Of a DNA stretch of 62,654 bases, positions 28,497 through 38,372 are shown piece after piece. Location of the stretch: assembly GCA_032718475.1 (NCBI GenBank), contig JAUCBJ010000092.1:1-62654 (forward strand), written 5' to 3'. The translations under genes were made by a program, and so were the position numbers. The notes under the pieces were generated by a model. The model did not search any database, was not told the origin of the DNA, and saw only the letters and a program-made list of their open reading frames with translations. The first letter of the stretch is position 1. The number at the start of each line of letters is the position of its first letter. The stretch is from Nemertoderma westbladi (Eukaryota; Xenacoelomorpha; Nemertodermatida; Nemertodermatidae).

Positions 28497-30203
28497 CGTC
28501 GCGGGAGGGCAGACGAAGCGTCGAGCCCGATCAGAAGAGGGAAGAAGAACAGTGGAGTTTAACCGGGAGGTCGACGAGAGATCTCACGAGCAGGAATACT
28601 GCACTGAAAAGAGAAGAAGAGAAGATAGTAGAAAAAGTGTCGCCGCGAACGATAAGGGTGCGAGGATGGATAGCGGACCGTCGATAGTAGAGATGGAGTT
28701 AGGGAGTCAGTGGGGTCGAACTTCGGGAGATTGCCGTCGCCCCGGAGAAACGCACCGCACGCCAAGAGAGGGGTACAGGACGTACCGATACAAAGTCGAG
28801 AACAGGAGAGGGGATCGAAGAGAAGCTTCCCAACGGGATATGGCTGCCGATCGAGAGTGCGGTAGTCGCGGGGAGATTCGAGATTCGCGAAGATTAAACT
28901 TCGGTTCGAAAGGGCACATGCAGACTGCAGGACATACTGTAGGCCTTACTGCACATACTATCATAGGCCATGCTGGGAGAGATAGAATAGGCAATAGGGT
29001 AGCGCGGACGACGGGATTAAACCCGGAAGCAGCGGAGTACATACCGGTAGGTAGGCAAGAAGTGGGTAGGCCTATATCGGTACAGCAGCATGACTATAAT
29101 ACACAAGGACATAACATATATCCAGGGGAGGGGAGAGTTATTGCAGATAGATGTATGGGCCCCAATATATTAACATCAGCCCCAGTGTCGAACGTACCGG
29201 CGGAGGGGGGACAGGGTGACATTCCCCCATCACAATATCAACAATATACCCCAATAGGAGCAAGAACATCAAACCCCTTGGTCGAGAACAGGTCGTGCGG
29301 ACAGTCGCTACCACACGCGGCCATACAGGGGACTGCTAGTCCACAGCTAGCTGGTAGGGCCACACTGTGGCAGGGACAGAAAGAAAATAACATCACAAAT
29401 AAACACAACCCCAATATACCCAGTAGGCCGAATCTAGACAACCAAAACACTAAATCAGTACATATAAACCTACGCGCGATACGTGAGGGACTATACAGGA
29501 AACGCTATAATACAGAATTCGAATGTCAATTACATCCCATAAGACCAAGAGTTGCAAGCACTGGCAAGCGTTGCCCAAACAAGATCGTATAGCCTACACA
29601 GACGCAAACGGACTATGTCATCGATGTGTGGTAGAAGGACACAGACCCGGAGAGTGTAGAGAAACAGCAGCTACAAGCACGACAGTGGCAAGAAAGAAGA
29701 GAAAAGTACTACCCGAGGAAGTAACAGTTAGAGAGTGGGCGGGAGAGAATGGATATCCCAGCAAGTATCGGTATGGAGATAGAGAGGAACGGACGGCAAG
29801 ATGTCCGGAGGACAAACTGGAGGAGTGTCCAATGGAGTGTCAGGAGGACAATGGTCCGGAGGAGTGTTCAGAGGAGTGTCCGGAAGAGATGCCGGTCCGG
29901 TTGAGAGGCATACCGATAAGGGGGAGGTCGAGTAAGAAGACAAGATGGAAAGGGAGAGGATGTGAGAGGATTAGACCAGGGGCAGAGAGGTCCGTGGGTG
30001 GACATAACAAAGGACTCAGGAAAGCAGGAGGCGTGTTGCATACGCACGCGGGACTGACAGAGTGCGAGGGGGCATTACATGGGCAGACGTCGTGTATACC
30101 GAAGGACGGACGGGGGTCGTCGAGGCCTTTAATGCCAGCACACATACTAAGGGGGAGGCCAGCAGAGGTAGTGTCTAAGAAAGTGTGGCGAAGAGTAAGA
30201 TGA
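28447..30203 (+). pseudogene. C-terminal gag-like region with CCHC zinc knuckle, frameshifted
   Basis: One frame covers 28447-29592 and a second 29523-30203, overlapping by 70 bases. The first is rich in Arg/Gly/Ser and starts only at TTG. The second contains SCKHWQALPKQDRIAYTDAN and CHRCVVEGHRPGEC, a C-x2-C-x4-H-x4-C knuckle as in retroelement nucleocapsids. The upstream context (CKHW...L...R...N-GLC) is common in BEL-type and other gag proteins. Later come Cys/Glu repeats (CPEDKLEECPMECQEDNGP) and a basic tail. It would bind the element RNA. No protease or polymerase motif follows. Confidence 0.6.
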
Positions 30204-31283
30204 TGTATAGGAGGGCAGTGGGAGAGTGCCTACTGGAAGAAAGGGCACCTTAAGAGTTTTAGTCGTCCAATGTTTTGGACTGAGAGGGGTGGGAATGAGG
30301 GCGAGACGCCCTTCTCACGCAAAATAATTATTTAATTAAAAAATAAAAATAAATAATAAAAATAATTAAATAATAAATAAGTAGAAAGTCAGAAAGTAAG
30401 TAGATAGCTAGTTAAGTTAGTTAGTAAGAGGGTACGTAGTACCATTAGTTAGTAGAGAGAGTTAGAGAAGTTGGTAAGAGGGTACGTAGTACCGTTAGTT
30501 AGTAGAGAAAGTTAGAGAAGTTGGTAAGAGGGTACATAGTACCGTTAGTAGAGAGAGTTAGAGGAGTTAGTAAGAGGGTACATAGTACCGTTAGTTAGTA
30601 GAGAGAGTTAGAGAAGTTAGTGAGAGGGTACGTAGTACCGTTAGTTAGAAAGTTAGTAGAGCAGTAGAGGGTTGTGGGCACCGTAAGCGCCACGTAGAGT
30701 CAGAGGAAGTAGAGAGTTAGCAGAGTAGAGTTAGTAGCAGAGTGGTTGTGGGCACTGGAAGCGCCACGTAGAAAGTAGTAGCAGTAGAGGTTGTGGGCAC
30801 CATAAGCGCCACGTAGAAAGTAGTAGCAGTAGAGGTTGTGGGCACCGTAAGCGCCACGTAGGAAGTAGTAAGCAGAGTGGTTGTGGGCACCGCAAGCGCC
30901 ACGTAGTTAGAGTTAGTAGGGGATGCGTTGAACTAAGTGGGGCATGGGCGTGATGACATGTTTGATGTAAGAGCAGGGTATGTTAATTAGGGTGGGTGCC
31001 GGGCACAAGAGGTGCCGGGCATAAGAGTTAGTAGTAGAGTTAGTTGAGTTAGTAGTAGAGTTAGTTGAGTTAGTAGAGAGTTAGTTGAGTTAGTAGTAGA
31101 GTTAGTTGAGTTAGTAGAGAGTTAGTTGAGTTAGTAGTAGAGTTAGTTGAGTTAGTAGAGAGTTAGTAGAGTTAGTAGTAGTTCACATAATTAACGTACC
31201 CACTCTGCCGGCATTCAGAGCGTCACGTGCAGGCGAGGAGACGTAAAGGGGGCAGATAGAGGTAGTAGAGTAGTAGAGAGGGC
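30204..31283. repeat. Purine-rich tandem repeat field inside the LTR element
   Basis: No gene. From 30420 to 30645 about five copies of a 55-60-base unit contain the palindrome GGTAC-GTA-GTACC (or CATA). From 30666 to 30915 five copies of a roughly 45-base unit contain TTGTGGGCACCGTAAGCGCC. From 31020 to 31185 about 20-base units of GTTAGTTGAGTTAGTAGTAG follow. The related unit reappears at 35568-35900, on the far side of the nested retrotransposon. Confidence 0.75.
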
Positions 31284-31302
31284 ACATAGGGTGCCAGGTA
31301 GT

Positions 31303-32361
31303 TATTATTATTATTATGGCAGTCTAGCAGTAATAGAGGCGGTTTGTCTGTCTCCGGGTGGATATTCCCCTTCTACAACTTCTTCGCAACAAGGTGCGAT
31401 AGCTGTGGTTCCGGTACGGGTACCGGTACCGGTAACTTCTTGTACCGGCAGCTGTAGTCAACAGTCACCCTACATCTGCAAACCTGATGACAGGCCAGTT
31501 ATTTCAGTTCCTCGTAATAACACCCTTGCTAGCGGAGCTAATCGTACCGGTGAACCTAATTCGAACCTAAACTTCAGTGCTGCCCTAGGTCATAACCCTC
31601 TGGCACCCGTATTCGTAGCTGCATCACGATCTCCTTCTCCGTTATCTCAAGCGTCGTCGGGGCCTGCTACTACCGGTAGTGGCACTGGCAGGTCTAGCTT
31701 GGTAGCCAACAGCATGTATCCGAATGTTCCACAACAGTGTGATGAAGAATTCTCAGTTCCATATTCTCAGCGTAAGCGTGCTAAGCGGCAGTTGCGCAAC
31801 CAGCAGCCGTCGACGGATAACTGGGCATCCAGCAGCGGCAGGCCATCATTTGTAAAAGGGTCCTCAACATCTACTAGTTTTCGCACAGTTCAACCTTCAC
31901 GGAAGCTATTCTTAACAGGATGTCATCCTGACGTTGAAGCTGCTACAATTACTGGATTTGTTAAAGATAAGCTCGGGTTTGATGTAATTTGCAAGAAAAT
32001 TTCGTCAGACGCGGCTTCTGTTCGTTCGTTCCTGATTATTTGTTCTGACTCCGAGCGGACATTGCTTTTGAACCCTACTATCTGGCCTCTATATGCAAGA
32101 ATTAGGGACTTTGAACAGCGCAATCGTATCAATCCGAAATCGGCAACGAATTCCGGGTTTTCTGCTAGACCTAACAGCAGCAGCAGAGAAGTTTTGGATC
32201 CACAGGTTCCTCAGGGTACCTCTGCCCCTGCCCCTGTACCCAACACTAACCCTCAAACAGATATACATGACGTCGATGTGAGCTCGGACGTGATGGAGGT
32301 TAGCCATAGAGATAGTGACAATTCTGAGCTGTTCCTTAATCTAATTGACCCCGCAACGTGA
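31303..32361 (+). CDS. ORF1 of the nested retrotransposon, RNA-binding type, 5' incomplete
   Basis: The frame is open across the junction (from 31291), so the natural start is likely missing. The first internal ATG codes for MYPNVPQQCDEEF near 31713. The N-terminal half is Ser/Pro/Thr-rich and disordered. A basic segment (SQRKRAKRQLRNQQP) precedes a folded region of about 80 residues: KLFLTGCHPDVEAATITGF, DVICKKISSDAASVRSFLII, TIWPLYARIRDFE. That pattern (HP-(V/T)----(I/V)--F..., ending WP-----R-F) resembles the RRM-like module of CR1/Jockey ORF1 proteins, which act as nucleic-acid chaperones. There is no CCHC knuckle. Confidence 0.68.
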   Translation, partial: YYYYYGSLAVIEAVCLSPGGYSPSTTSSQQGAIAVVPVRVPVPVTSCTGSCSQQSPYICKPDDRPVISVPRNNTLASGANRTGEPNSNLNFSAALGHNPLAPVFVAASRSPSPLSQASSGPATTGSGTGRSSLVANSMYPNVPQQCDEEFSVPYSQRKRAKRQLRNQQPSTDNWASSSGRPSFVKGSSTSTSFRTVQPSRKLFLTGCHPDVEAATITGFVKDKLGFDVICKKISSDAASVRSFLIICSDSERTLLLNPTIWPLYARIRDFEQRNRINPKSATNSGFSARPNSSSREVLDPQVPQGTSAPAPVPNTNPQTDIHDVDVSSDVMEVSHRDSDNSELFLNLIDPAT

Positions 32362-32486
32362 TCTTGGTTCTGTTAATGTAATTCTGTGAATAACTTTTAT
32401 ATGTATATACACACATATTTATTTATATTTGATATTTTGCATTGATTTTATTGCGGAGATATTTATATTTATTTTTGGAAACAACT

Positions 32487-35360
32487 ATGGCATCTCTAAA
32501 TAATATAAAAATTGTATCATGGAATTGCAATTCCATAAAACATCCAACATCGCAGAGAGTCATACAAGACTATTGCAATGCTGGTTGTGATATTATATTG
32601 CTGCAAGAACTTTGTATTCCTAAGCAGGAATTATCTTTGCTGTCCCAATTACACCCACAATACTTAGGTAGTGGGGTGTCACCAGTATGCAATTCTGCCG
32701 GTATACTGTCTGGGCGTCCTTATGGTGGTGTAGCCATCCTGTATAACAATAAAATTTCTCATGCTGTAGAAATTTTATCATTTCATAATGAGCGCTTCAT
32801 TGGTGCGGTTGTTACACTTAGTAATATGGAAAAACTATTAGTAATTAATGTGTACATGCCATATCAGTGTGAAGATAACGAAACATCGTATATAAGTTGT
32901 CTCGGTGATATTAAATCTATTTTTGAGGATGTAGCATTTACTTACTTGTGTGTAATAGGTGACTTCAATGCTCACCCTGACCCTAGCCGGTCATTTCACT
33001 TGTTTTTAACAGAATGGTGCAATAATGAAGGTCTACAAATATTTGATATCGGTAATTTACCATCCGACACATTTACGTATATAAGTGATGCTCACTTGAC
33101 CACCTCATGGCTTGACCATGTTGTTTGCACTCCCTCTACAGGTAGTTTAATTGAATCCCTTTCAGTGGACTATGTATCTTCCATAAGGGATCACATGCCT
33201 ATAATTGTTAATTTTTCTGTAACTGTGTGCGTCAGCCCCATTACACAGCCTGGCCCTGGTCGGCCCAACCCACACCAGCCCACTAAATTGAACTGGGCAG
33301 CCACCTCTCCAGAGTCCATTGATACTTTCAAGTATCGTGTGAAAACTAATCTTGATATGTATATAATTAACAACAATTTATTAAACTGTATGGACACTAA
33401 ATGTTCGGTTCATAATGACGATATTGATATCTTGTACAATAGTGTTGTATCAATTTTAACTACTTGTGCTGTAGAATGTATTAAATCGAATCCCACTGTA
33501 AATTGTAACTCCACCCAGCGCCACATTCCAGGCTGGAATGACCTTGTGGAGGAGAAACACAGTGAGGCTCGATTAAAATTCCTGTGTTGGAGATCTTCTG
33601 GGTCTCCAAGGCAGGGGCAAATATTTTCTGATTACCTAAGTGCTAAGGCTAATTTTAAGCGTTCCCTTAGGGCGTGTAAACGTGAAGAGGATAATATCCG
33701 TAACGGTAAAATAGCGAATTCACTATTGTCTAGTGGTGCATCATCAACCACGTTTTGGTCCAATGTGCACAAATGTTGTTCTAGTACAACTGTATTGCCT
33801 AATAAAGTGGGCGATGCTGTTGGTCCCAATCAAATTAGCGATCTGTGGAAGTCTCATTTTCACACTCTACTGAACTGCGTTAAGGACGATTCCGATAAGG
33901 AATTCGTTTCTGAAAAACTTATTGGAACTTCATTTCGTGCAGATTGCATTGTTAGTAATAATGAAATTTTTGAAGCTATTAATAGCCTATCTATTGGAAA
34001 GGCTGTTGGCCCAGACGGGTTACAAGCTGAGCACTTGATTAATGGCTGCTGTGTATCGTTACTTGATATTTTGGCTGTGCTTATTAATAGTATTTTTGTT
34101 CATGGTTATATGCCATCACTCATGATGGAATCCATTATTGTTCCACTTATCAAAGATAAAACAGGTGACCATACTTGTAAGGACAATTACAGGGGCATTT
34201 CAATTGCAACAGGTTTGAGCAAACTTGTAGAAAGCGTTATTTTAGCGCGTAGTTTAGCGCTAATGTATACAACTGATAACCAGTTTGGTTTCAAATCCAA
34301 ACTTGGAACGGAATATTGTATTTACACCCTTAAGGAGATCATAAACTTTTACCTTTCTAGCAACACTCCAGTATATGTGTGTATGCTTGACGCCAGTAAA
34401 GCGTTTGACCGTGTCAACCACTTTACCCTACTCCGTAAACTTATATTACGAGGTTTTCCATTATATATAGTACGGCTAATTTTGTTTTGGTATCGATCCC
34501 AACTCATGTATGTTATGTGGGGTGGTATTTTTTCTGCCAAATTTATGGTGACTAATGGAACGAAACAGGGAGGTATACTCTCGCCGTTGCTGTATAATGT
34601 ATATATTGACGATCTGAGTAAGGAGCTCACAGAGGCTGGTGTTGGTTGTTATGTCGACTGCATCAGATTGAACCATATATGTTATGCTGATGATATGTGC
34701 CTGATTTCGAATTCTATTTTCGGTTTACAACGGTTAATTGACATTGCCGTTAAATATGCTGATATTAATTCAATTATATTTAACACGAAAAAGTCTAAGT
34801 GTTTATACTTCCTCCCGAAAGGATCGTCAGTTATTCGGCGCCCTAATGTGTTTCTGTATGGTGTTGCTATTGAAATTGTAAATAAATTCAATTATTTAGG
34901 CCATATTTTACATTGTACAATGGATGATGACTATGATATTCTTAACCAAACTTGTAAGTTATATTCTAGAGCTAATTTTATTATTAGGAAATTTAGCGGC
35001 TGTGCAAATAATGTAAAAGTGCAATTGTTCCGTGCATTCTGTACGCCGATTTATTGTAATGCCTTATGGGCTAGGCGTAATTACTCAGATCGTATCCACA
35101 GTAAACTTAAAGTAGCCTATAATAATTGCGCAAGGCGATTATTTGGGTTACCAAGAGTTACTGATGGACAGACATCGAGTATTTCACTAGCGCTCGGTAT
35201 GTTGAATATACCATTATTTATACATATCAGATATAGATCAGTAATCAGTCTATTTGATCGTATAAACAAGATAGATAATACACTATTGCAAGCATTAAAT
35301 ACGGCAGTAGTTAAGATATCACGAATACGTGAAATGAAAGACCCTGTATTTCTAACCTAA
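32487..35360 (+). CDS. ORF2: AP endonuclease and reverse transcriptase (CR1/Jockey-like)
   Basis: From the ATG at 32487 (a TTG at 32442 only extends the frame) there are 957 residues with no break. Endonuclease (1-245): IVSWNCNSIKHPTS, IILLQELCIP, GDFNAHPDPS near 157, SWLDHVVCT and SIRDHMPIIV. Reverse transcriptase (about 510-790): KAVGPDGLQAEHL, KDNYRGISIATGLSKLVES, LDASKAFDRVN, NGTKQGGILSPLLYNVYIDD, and HICYADDMCLI with catalytic YADD near 732. A C-terminal thumb-like part has FNYLGHIL and RRLFGLPRV. The enzyme nicks the target and copies its RNA. It could be intact. Confidence 0.9.
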   Translation: MASLNNIKIVSWNCNSIKHPTSQRVIQDYCNAGCDIILLQELCIPKQELSLLSQLHPQYLGSGVSPVCNSAGILSGRPYGGVAILYNNKISHAVEILSFHNERFIGAVVTLSNMEKLLVINVYMPYQCEDNETSYISCLGDIKSIFEDVAFTYLCVIGDFNAHPDPSRSFHLFLTEWCNNEGLQIFDIGNLPSDTFTYISDAHLTTSWLDHVVCTPSTGSLIESLSVDYVSSIRDHMPIIVNFSVTVCVSPITQPGPGRPNPHQPTKLNWAATSPESIDTFKYRVKTNLDMYIINNNLLNCMDTKCSVHNDDIDILYNSVVSILTTCAVECIKSNPTVNCNSTQRHIPGWNDLVEEKHSEARLKFLCWRSSGSPRQGQIFSDYLSAKANFKRSLRACKREEDNIRNGKIANSLLSSGASSTTFWSNVHKCCSSTTVLPNKVGDAVGPNQISDLWKSHFHTLLNCVKDDSDKEFVSEKLIGTSFRADCIVSNNEIFEAINSLSIGKAVGPDGLQAEHLINGCCVSLLDILAVLINSIFVHGYMPSLMMESIIVPLIKDKTGDHTCKDNYRGISIATGLSKLVESVILARSLALMYTTDNQFGFKSKLGTEYCIYTLKEIINFYLSSNTPVYVCMLDASKAFDRVNHFTLLRKLILRGFPLYIVRLILFWYRSQLMYVMWGGIFSAKFMVTNGTKQGGILSPLLYNVYIDDLSKELTEAGVGCYVDCIRLNHICYADDMCLISNSIFGLQRLIDIAVKYADINSIIFNTKKSKCLYFLPKGSSVIRRPNVFLYGVAIEIVNKFNYLGHILHCTMDDDYDILNQTCKLYSRANFIIRKFSGCANNVKVQLFRAFCTPIYCNALWARRNYSDRIHSKLKVAYNNCARRLFGLPRVTDGQTSSISLALGMLNIPLFIHIRYRSVISLFDRINKIDNTLLQALNTAVVKISRIREMKDPVFLT

Positions 35361-35550
35361 ATGTGTATAATCGCGAACAATATGAGTAAATAGTTATTGT
35401 TTTTCTTCTTTTTTCTTTTTTCTTTTTAATAATATATTCATAGAAGTTAGTTACCATGTTGTATGATATATATATTTTGTGATCATATATATTAAATAAT
35501 TTTACTATGTGCAATTGCATGAAATAAAGAATATAATAAAAAAATAATAA

Positions 35551-36330
35551 CATAGGGTGCCAGGTAGTAGAGTAGTAGAGAGGGCACATAGGGTGCCAGG
35601 TAGTAGAGTAGTAGAGATGGGCACATAGGGTGCCAGATAGTAGAGTGGTTGTGGGCACCGCAAGCGCCACGTAGTTAGAAGAGTTGGTAAGAGTTAGAGG
35701 GAGTTAGTAGAAGTAGAGAGTTAGTAGGAGTTACTAGAGAGTTGGTAGACTTAGAGGGTTTTAGTTAGAGTTAGTAGTAGAGGGGTCGTGGGCACCCTAA
35801 GCGCCACGTAGTTAGAAGAGTTGGTAAGAGTTAGAGAGAGTTAGTAGAAGTAGAGAGTTAGTAGGAGTTAGTTAGACTTAGTAGAGCTAGTTAGAGTCGG
35901 AGAGTTAGTAGAGAGTTAGATAGTTAGCAAGTAAGTAGTAGGTAGTTAGTATGATAGCACAGGGGTAGCATTAGAGATTAGGGCCTTAGGGAGTGGTAGA
36001 GAGTAGAGAGGAGTATGGAGAGAAGTTAGAGTGCGATTCAGGTGTGGGGAGAGTGTAAGAGTGGGGAGAGAGTAAGAGGGGAGTTAGAGCGGAGTTAGTT
36101 AGAGTGGCGAGAGTGTTGGGGAAACAAAAATTGTGTGAGAGAAGGGCACGATCGGCCCGACACGAGACGCCAGAGGGTAGTGACATCATACCCATAGGGA
36201 GCGGCCTGGAAAGCCGACTCCAAGAAAATAACTCCACCCCACACCCGATAATAGATCGAGTTCCAGCGGAATTGAAGCGCACTTTTTGGTTGATGCTATC
36301 TTCTCACCGGGAAGATAGCATGGGGGGGAG
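35551..36330. repeat. Right part of the LTR-element interior: purine-rich repeats and short tail
   Basis: Three copies of a segment with GGGCACATAGGGTGCCAG and further GTTAGTAGAG repeats run to about 35950, then a G/A-rich stretch. Near 36104-36330 one frame reads MARVLGKQKLCERRARSARH and IDRVPAELKRTFWLMLSSHR before the 3' LTR. It might be the decayed end of a former coding region, but I cannot recognise a domain. Confidence 0.55.
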
Positions 36331-36897
36331 TGTGAGCGGATTCAATTCCGCCTCACCAAACCCCCATAAAGTGGGAAAGAGCGCCTCTAAGCAATATTGG
36401 GAGCACGAGGTTGATTACCAATCAACCTCGTGTCACCCCAGTAAACGGGGACAATAGGCCCTAAAGAACACACACACCATAGGGGTCAGGGGTTACACCC
36501 CTGAGAGAGAGAGAGAGCAACAGGGGCAAAGGGAAGCCCTCCAGGAGAGGCAGAGGGCGCCAACAGGGTTATTAGCCAATAGGGGGGAAGCATCGACTGG
36601 GTAAAGCAATATGGCCAACTGTGCAATATATTACCGGTTGGTGCTTTCTCATTCAGTCAGTTTACTCAGTCATTAGTTTACCGCGGACCGGCCACATAGT
36701 TCGATTGTCGTTGCGGTGCTGTATACATTATCCTACCGGTACCTGTAACTACCAATTATTGCTATCATCTATATTACAATATTATACTTCAGTTGAACAC
36801 CGAACTCAGACCTTATATATATTATATCATATCCATCCATCAGCCCGCTGTGACGCGTATTAACTATAACCGGTCGGGATCCATTGATCCCGTCACA
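36331..36897 (+). repeat. 3' LTR
   Basis: 567 bases, TGTGAG to GTCACA, matching the 5' LTR except for scattered substitutions and the missing G run. Followed directly by TTTTC, the target duplication. Hairpin at 36404-36432 and terminal GGGATC-CATT-GATCCC at 36876-36891. Confidence 0.92.
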
Positions 36898-36902
36898 TTT
36901 TC

Positions 36903-37505
36903 GGCGCGTGCCAAATTTTGGTACCAGCTCCAAATTTTTTTAAATGTGTCAATTATGTAAATTTATCGCTTGAACCTGTTTTTTGCGCAATAGGGTTTTT
37001 TGGGGTTCTAGTTTCGATGGAATATATACGAGTTGCACCAGGCGTATCAAACTTGTATTTTTCGGTGCTGTGTGCAAAATTTGGTGCCAGCACGAAATTT
37101 TGAAAATCCATTCAATTGTTCAATGGATTGTGATAACTTATTTATCACGTTTTAGAGGTTTATGGCGGTTCTGAATTCAATGGAATAAATAATTATCTAA
37201 CTAGACATCTCAAATTTGTATTTTTCGGAAATTGTGCAAAATTTGGTGCTAGCACCAAATTTTGAAAACCATCAAATGACCCCACCCCAGTATTTGTACA
37301 TCATTTTATAGCCCGGTACTAATAGGGATAATGAATCAGACGCACTTTAGATTAGATTGTGGATTCGCATTTTTTCGATTGCAATTATTTTTATATAAGT
37401 TCTTTCAATAATTCTACTTTGAATGTGTAATGAGGACCAGATCATCTACTGATTACTGTACAATTTCTGTAGTTGAGAAATAAATACTGAGTCTGTGTTC
37501 CTGGT
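36903..37505. other. Noncoding flank with three diverged short repeats
   Basis: No convincing gene. TTTTTCGG followed by ...GTGCAAAATTTGGTGC(C/T)AGCAC recurs three times (about 36897-36940, 37058-37105, 37220-37268). It is an older tandem repeat into which the LTR element inserted at its left edge. Confidence 0.5.
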
Positions 37506-37792
37506 TGTACATTAGCTCGACGAAATATCTTGGTCATATTATATCATCTGATTTTTCCGATGACGCCGATATAAATAACCAATTACATTCTAACTCTAAC
37601 AATTCTACCTCATTCTAAAATATTAGAACATCCATTACAACAATCATTACTACACAAAGTACCCATTATAATTCTGATAATCCTATCACCAATAGTCTTA
37701 CATGGGAGAACATCTTATACACCAAAGTCAACCAAACTGATACTCTTAATATACTTCCATACAATAATGCAACCATCTTTAAATCTTGTAAT
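37506..37792 (+). pseudogene. Fragment of a non-LTR reverse transcriptase
   Basis: One frame reads SSTKYLGHIISSDFSDDADI and then stops after a further twenty codons. KYLGH(I/L)IS-D--DD-DI is the region just after the palm domain in CR1-like polymerases. No other domain is recognisable. The fragment ends where the solo LTR inserted. Confidence 0.5.
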
Positions 37793-38372
37793 TGTTAGTG
37801 AATTCAATTCCGCTAACCACCCCATAAAGTTGGACAAGCAGGGCCTTTAAGCAATATTGGGGAGTACGAGGTTGATTGCCAATCAACCTCGTATCACCCC
37901 CAATAAACGGGGATGACAAACCCCAAAGGGCCTCACACAATAGAGGTTAGAGGTCAAGCTACCTCAAGGAGAGAGAGTAACAGCAGCGGGGGGGGGGGGG
38001 GGGGGGGGGAAACACTCCCGCAAAGGTAAAGGCGAGATGTAGGTTACTAGCCAATGGGGGGACAGCAGGGCATCAGCTGAGTAATACGGCCAACCTAGAG
38101 CAGTATATTACCGGTTGGTGTTTATCATTCAGTTGTTATCTCAGTCACTCAGTCATGGCAGTACGGTGACATTTTAAGACCGTCACCGCCGTCACCAACC
38201 ATATACCTTATTCAATTACCGGTCAACTGCTGAACTGTGCTATATGCTATCACCTATATTATACATATTTTATACTATTAAGAACATCGGAACAACAAAC
38301 TCCTTTTTCATCACACGGTCCGGCTGACGCGTACATAAACCAAACTGGTCGGGATCCTCCGATCCCGTCACA
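37793..38372 (+). repeat. Solo LTR of the same family
   Basis: 580 bases, TGTTAGTG...GATCCCGTCACA, clearly related to the two LTRs above but diverged, with its own long G run (37988-38009). It is flanked by the 5-bp duplication GTAAT (37788-37792 and 38373-38377). No interior is present, so LTR-LTR recombination removed it. Hairpin 37865-37893 (TACGAGGTTGATT, loop GCC, AATCAACCTCGTA); terminal palindrome GGGATC-CTCC-GATCCC (38351-38366). Confidence 0.9.

Larger units (their letters stand above)
31303..35550 (+). mobile_element. CR1/Jockey-like non-LTR retrotransposon nested in the LTR element
   Basis: It is flanked by a 17-19-base duplication (CATAGGGTGCCAGGTAG at 31285-31301 and 35551-35567) and ends with an A-rich tail (AAAAAAATAATAA). 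It contains two ORFs in order (nucleic-acid-binding ORF1, endonuclease-RT ORF2), both uninterrupted. It starts with a TTA repeat. Because ORF1 is already open at the left junction, the element is probably 5'-truncated. The flanking motif also occurs as a tandem repeat on the right, which makes the exact target duplication ambiguous by a few bases. Confidence 0.85.
25829..36897 (+). mobile_element. LTR retrotransposon, nonautonomous (LARD-like), with nested non-LTR insert
   Basis: Two near-identical direct LTRs (25829-26407 and 36331-36897), each TGTGAG...GTCACA, are flanked by the 5-bp target duplication TTTTC (25824-25828 and 36898-36902). A G-rich purine tract (GGGGGGGAG, 36322-36330) sits directly before the 3' LTR, as a plus-strand primer should. 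The interior has a gag-like region (26461-30203), long purine-rich tandem repeats and a nested 4.2-kb retrotransposon. No protease, reverse transcriptase or integrase of its own is visible, so it probably depends on proteins from another element. The LTRs differ by about a dozen substitutions plus a G-tract, which points to a fairly recent insertion. I could not match the sequence after the 5' LTR to a tRNA 3' end. Confidence 0.9.

Noticed and set aside
26403-29943. Long minus-strand frames opposite the gag-like region
   Set aside because: Pro/Ser-rich antisense readings of a G-rich, purine-biased sense strand; the sense strand has the CCHC knuckle and coiled coil.
36104-36457. 117-codon frame crossing into the 3' LTR
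   Set aside because: It starts inside the element and continues into the LTR; no domain, so not called as a gene, only mentioned as a possible decayed remnant.
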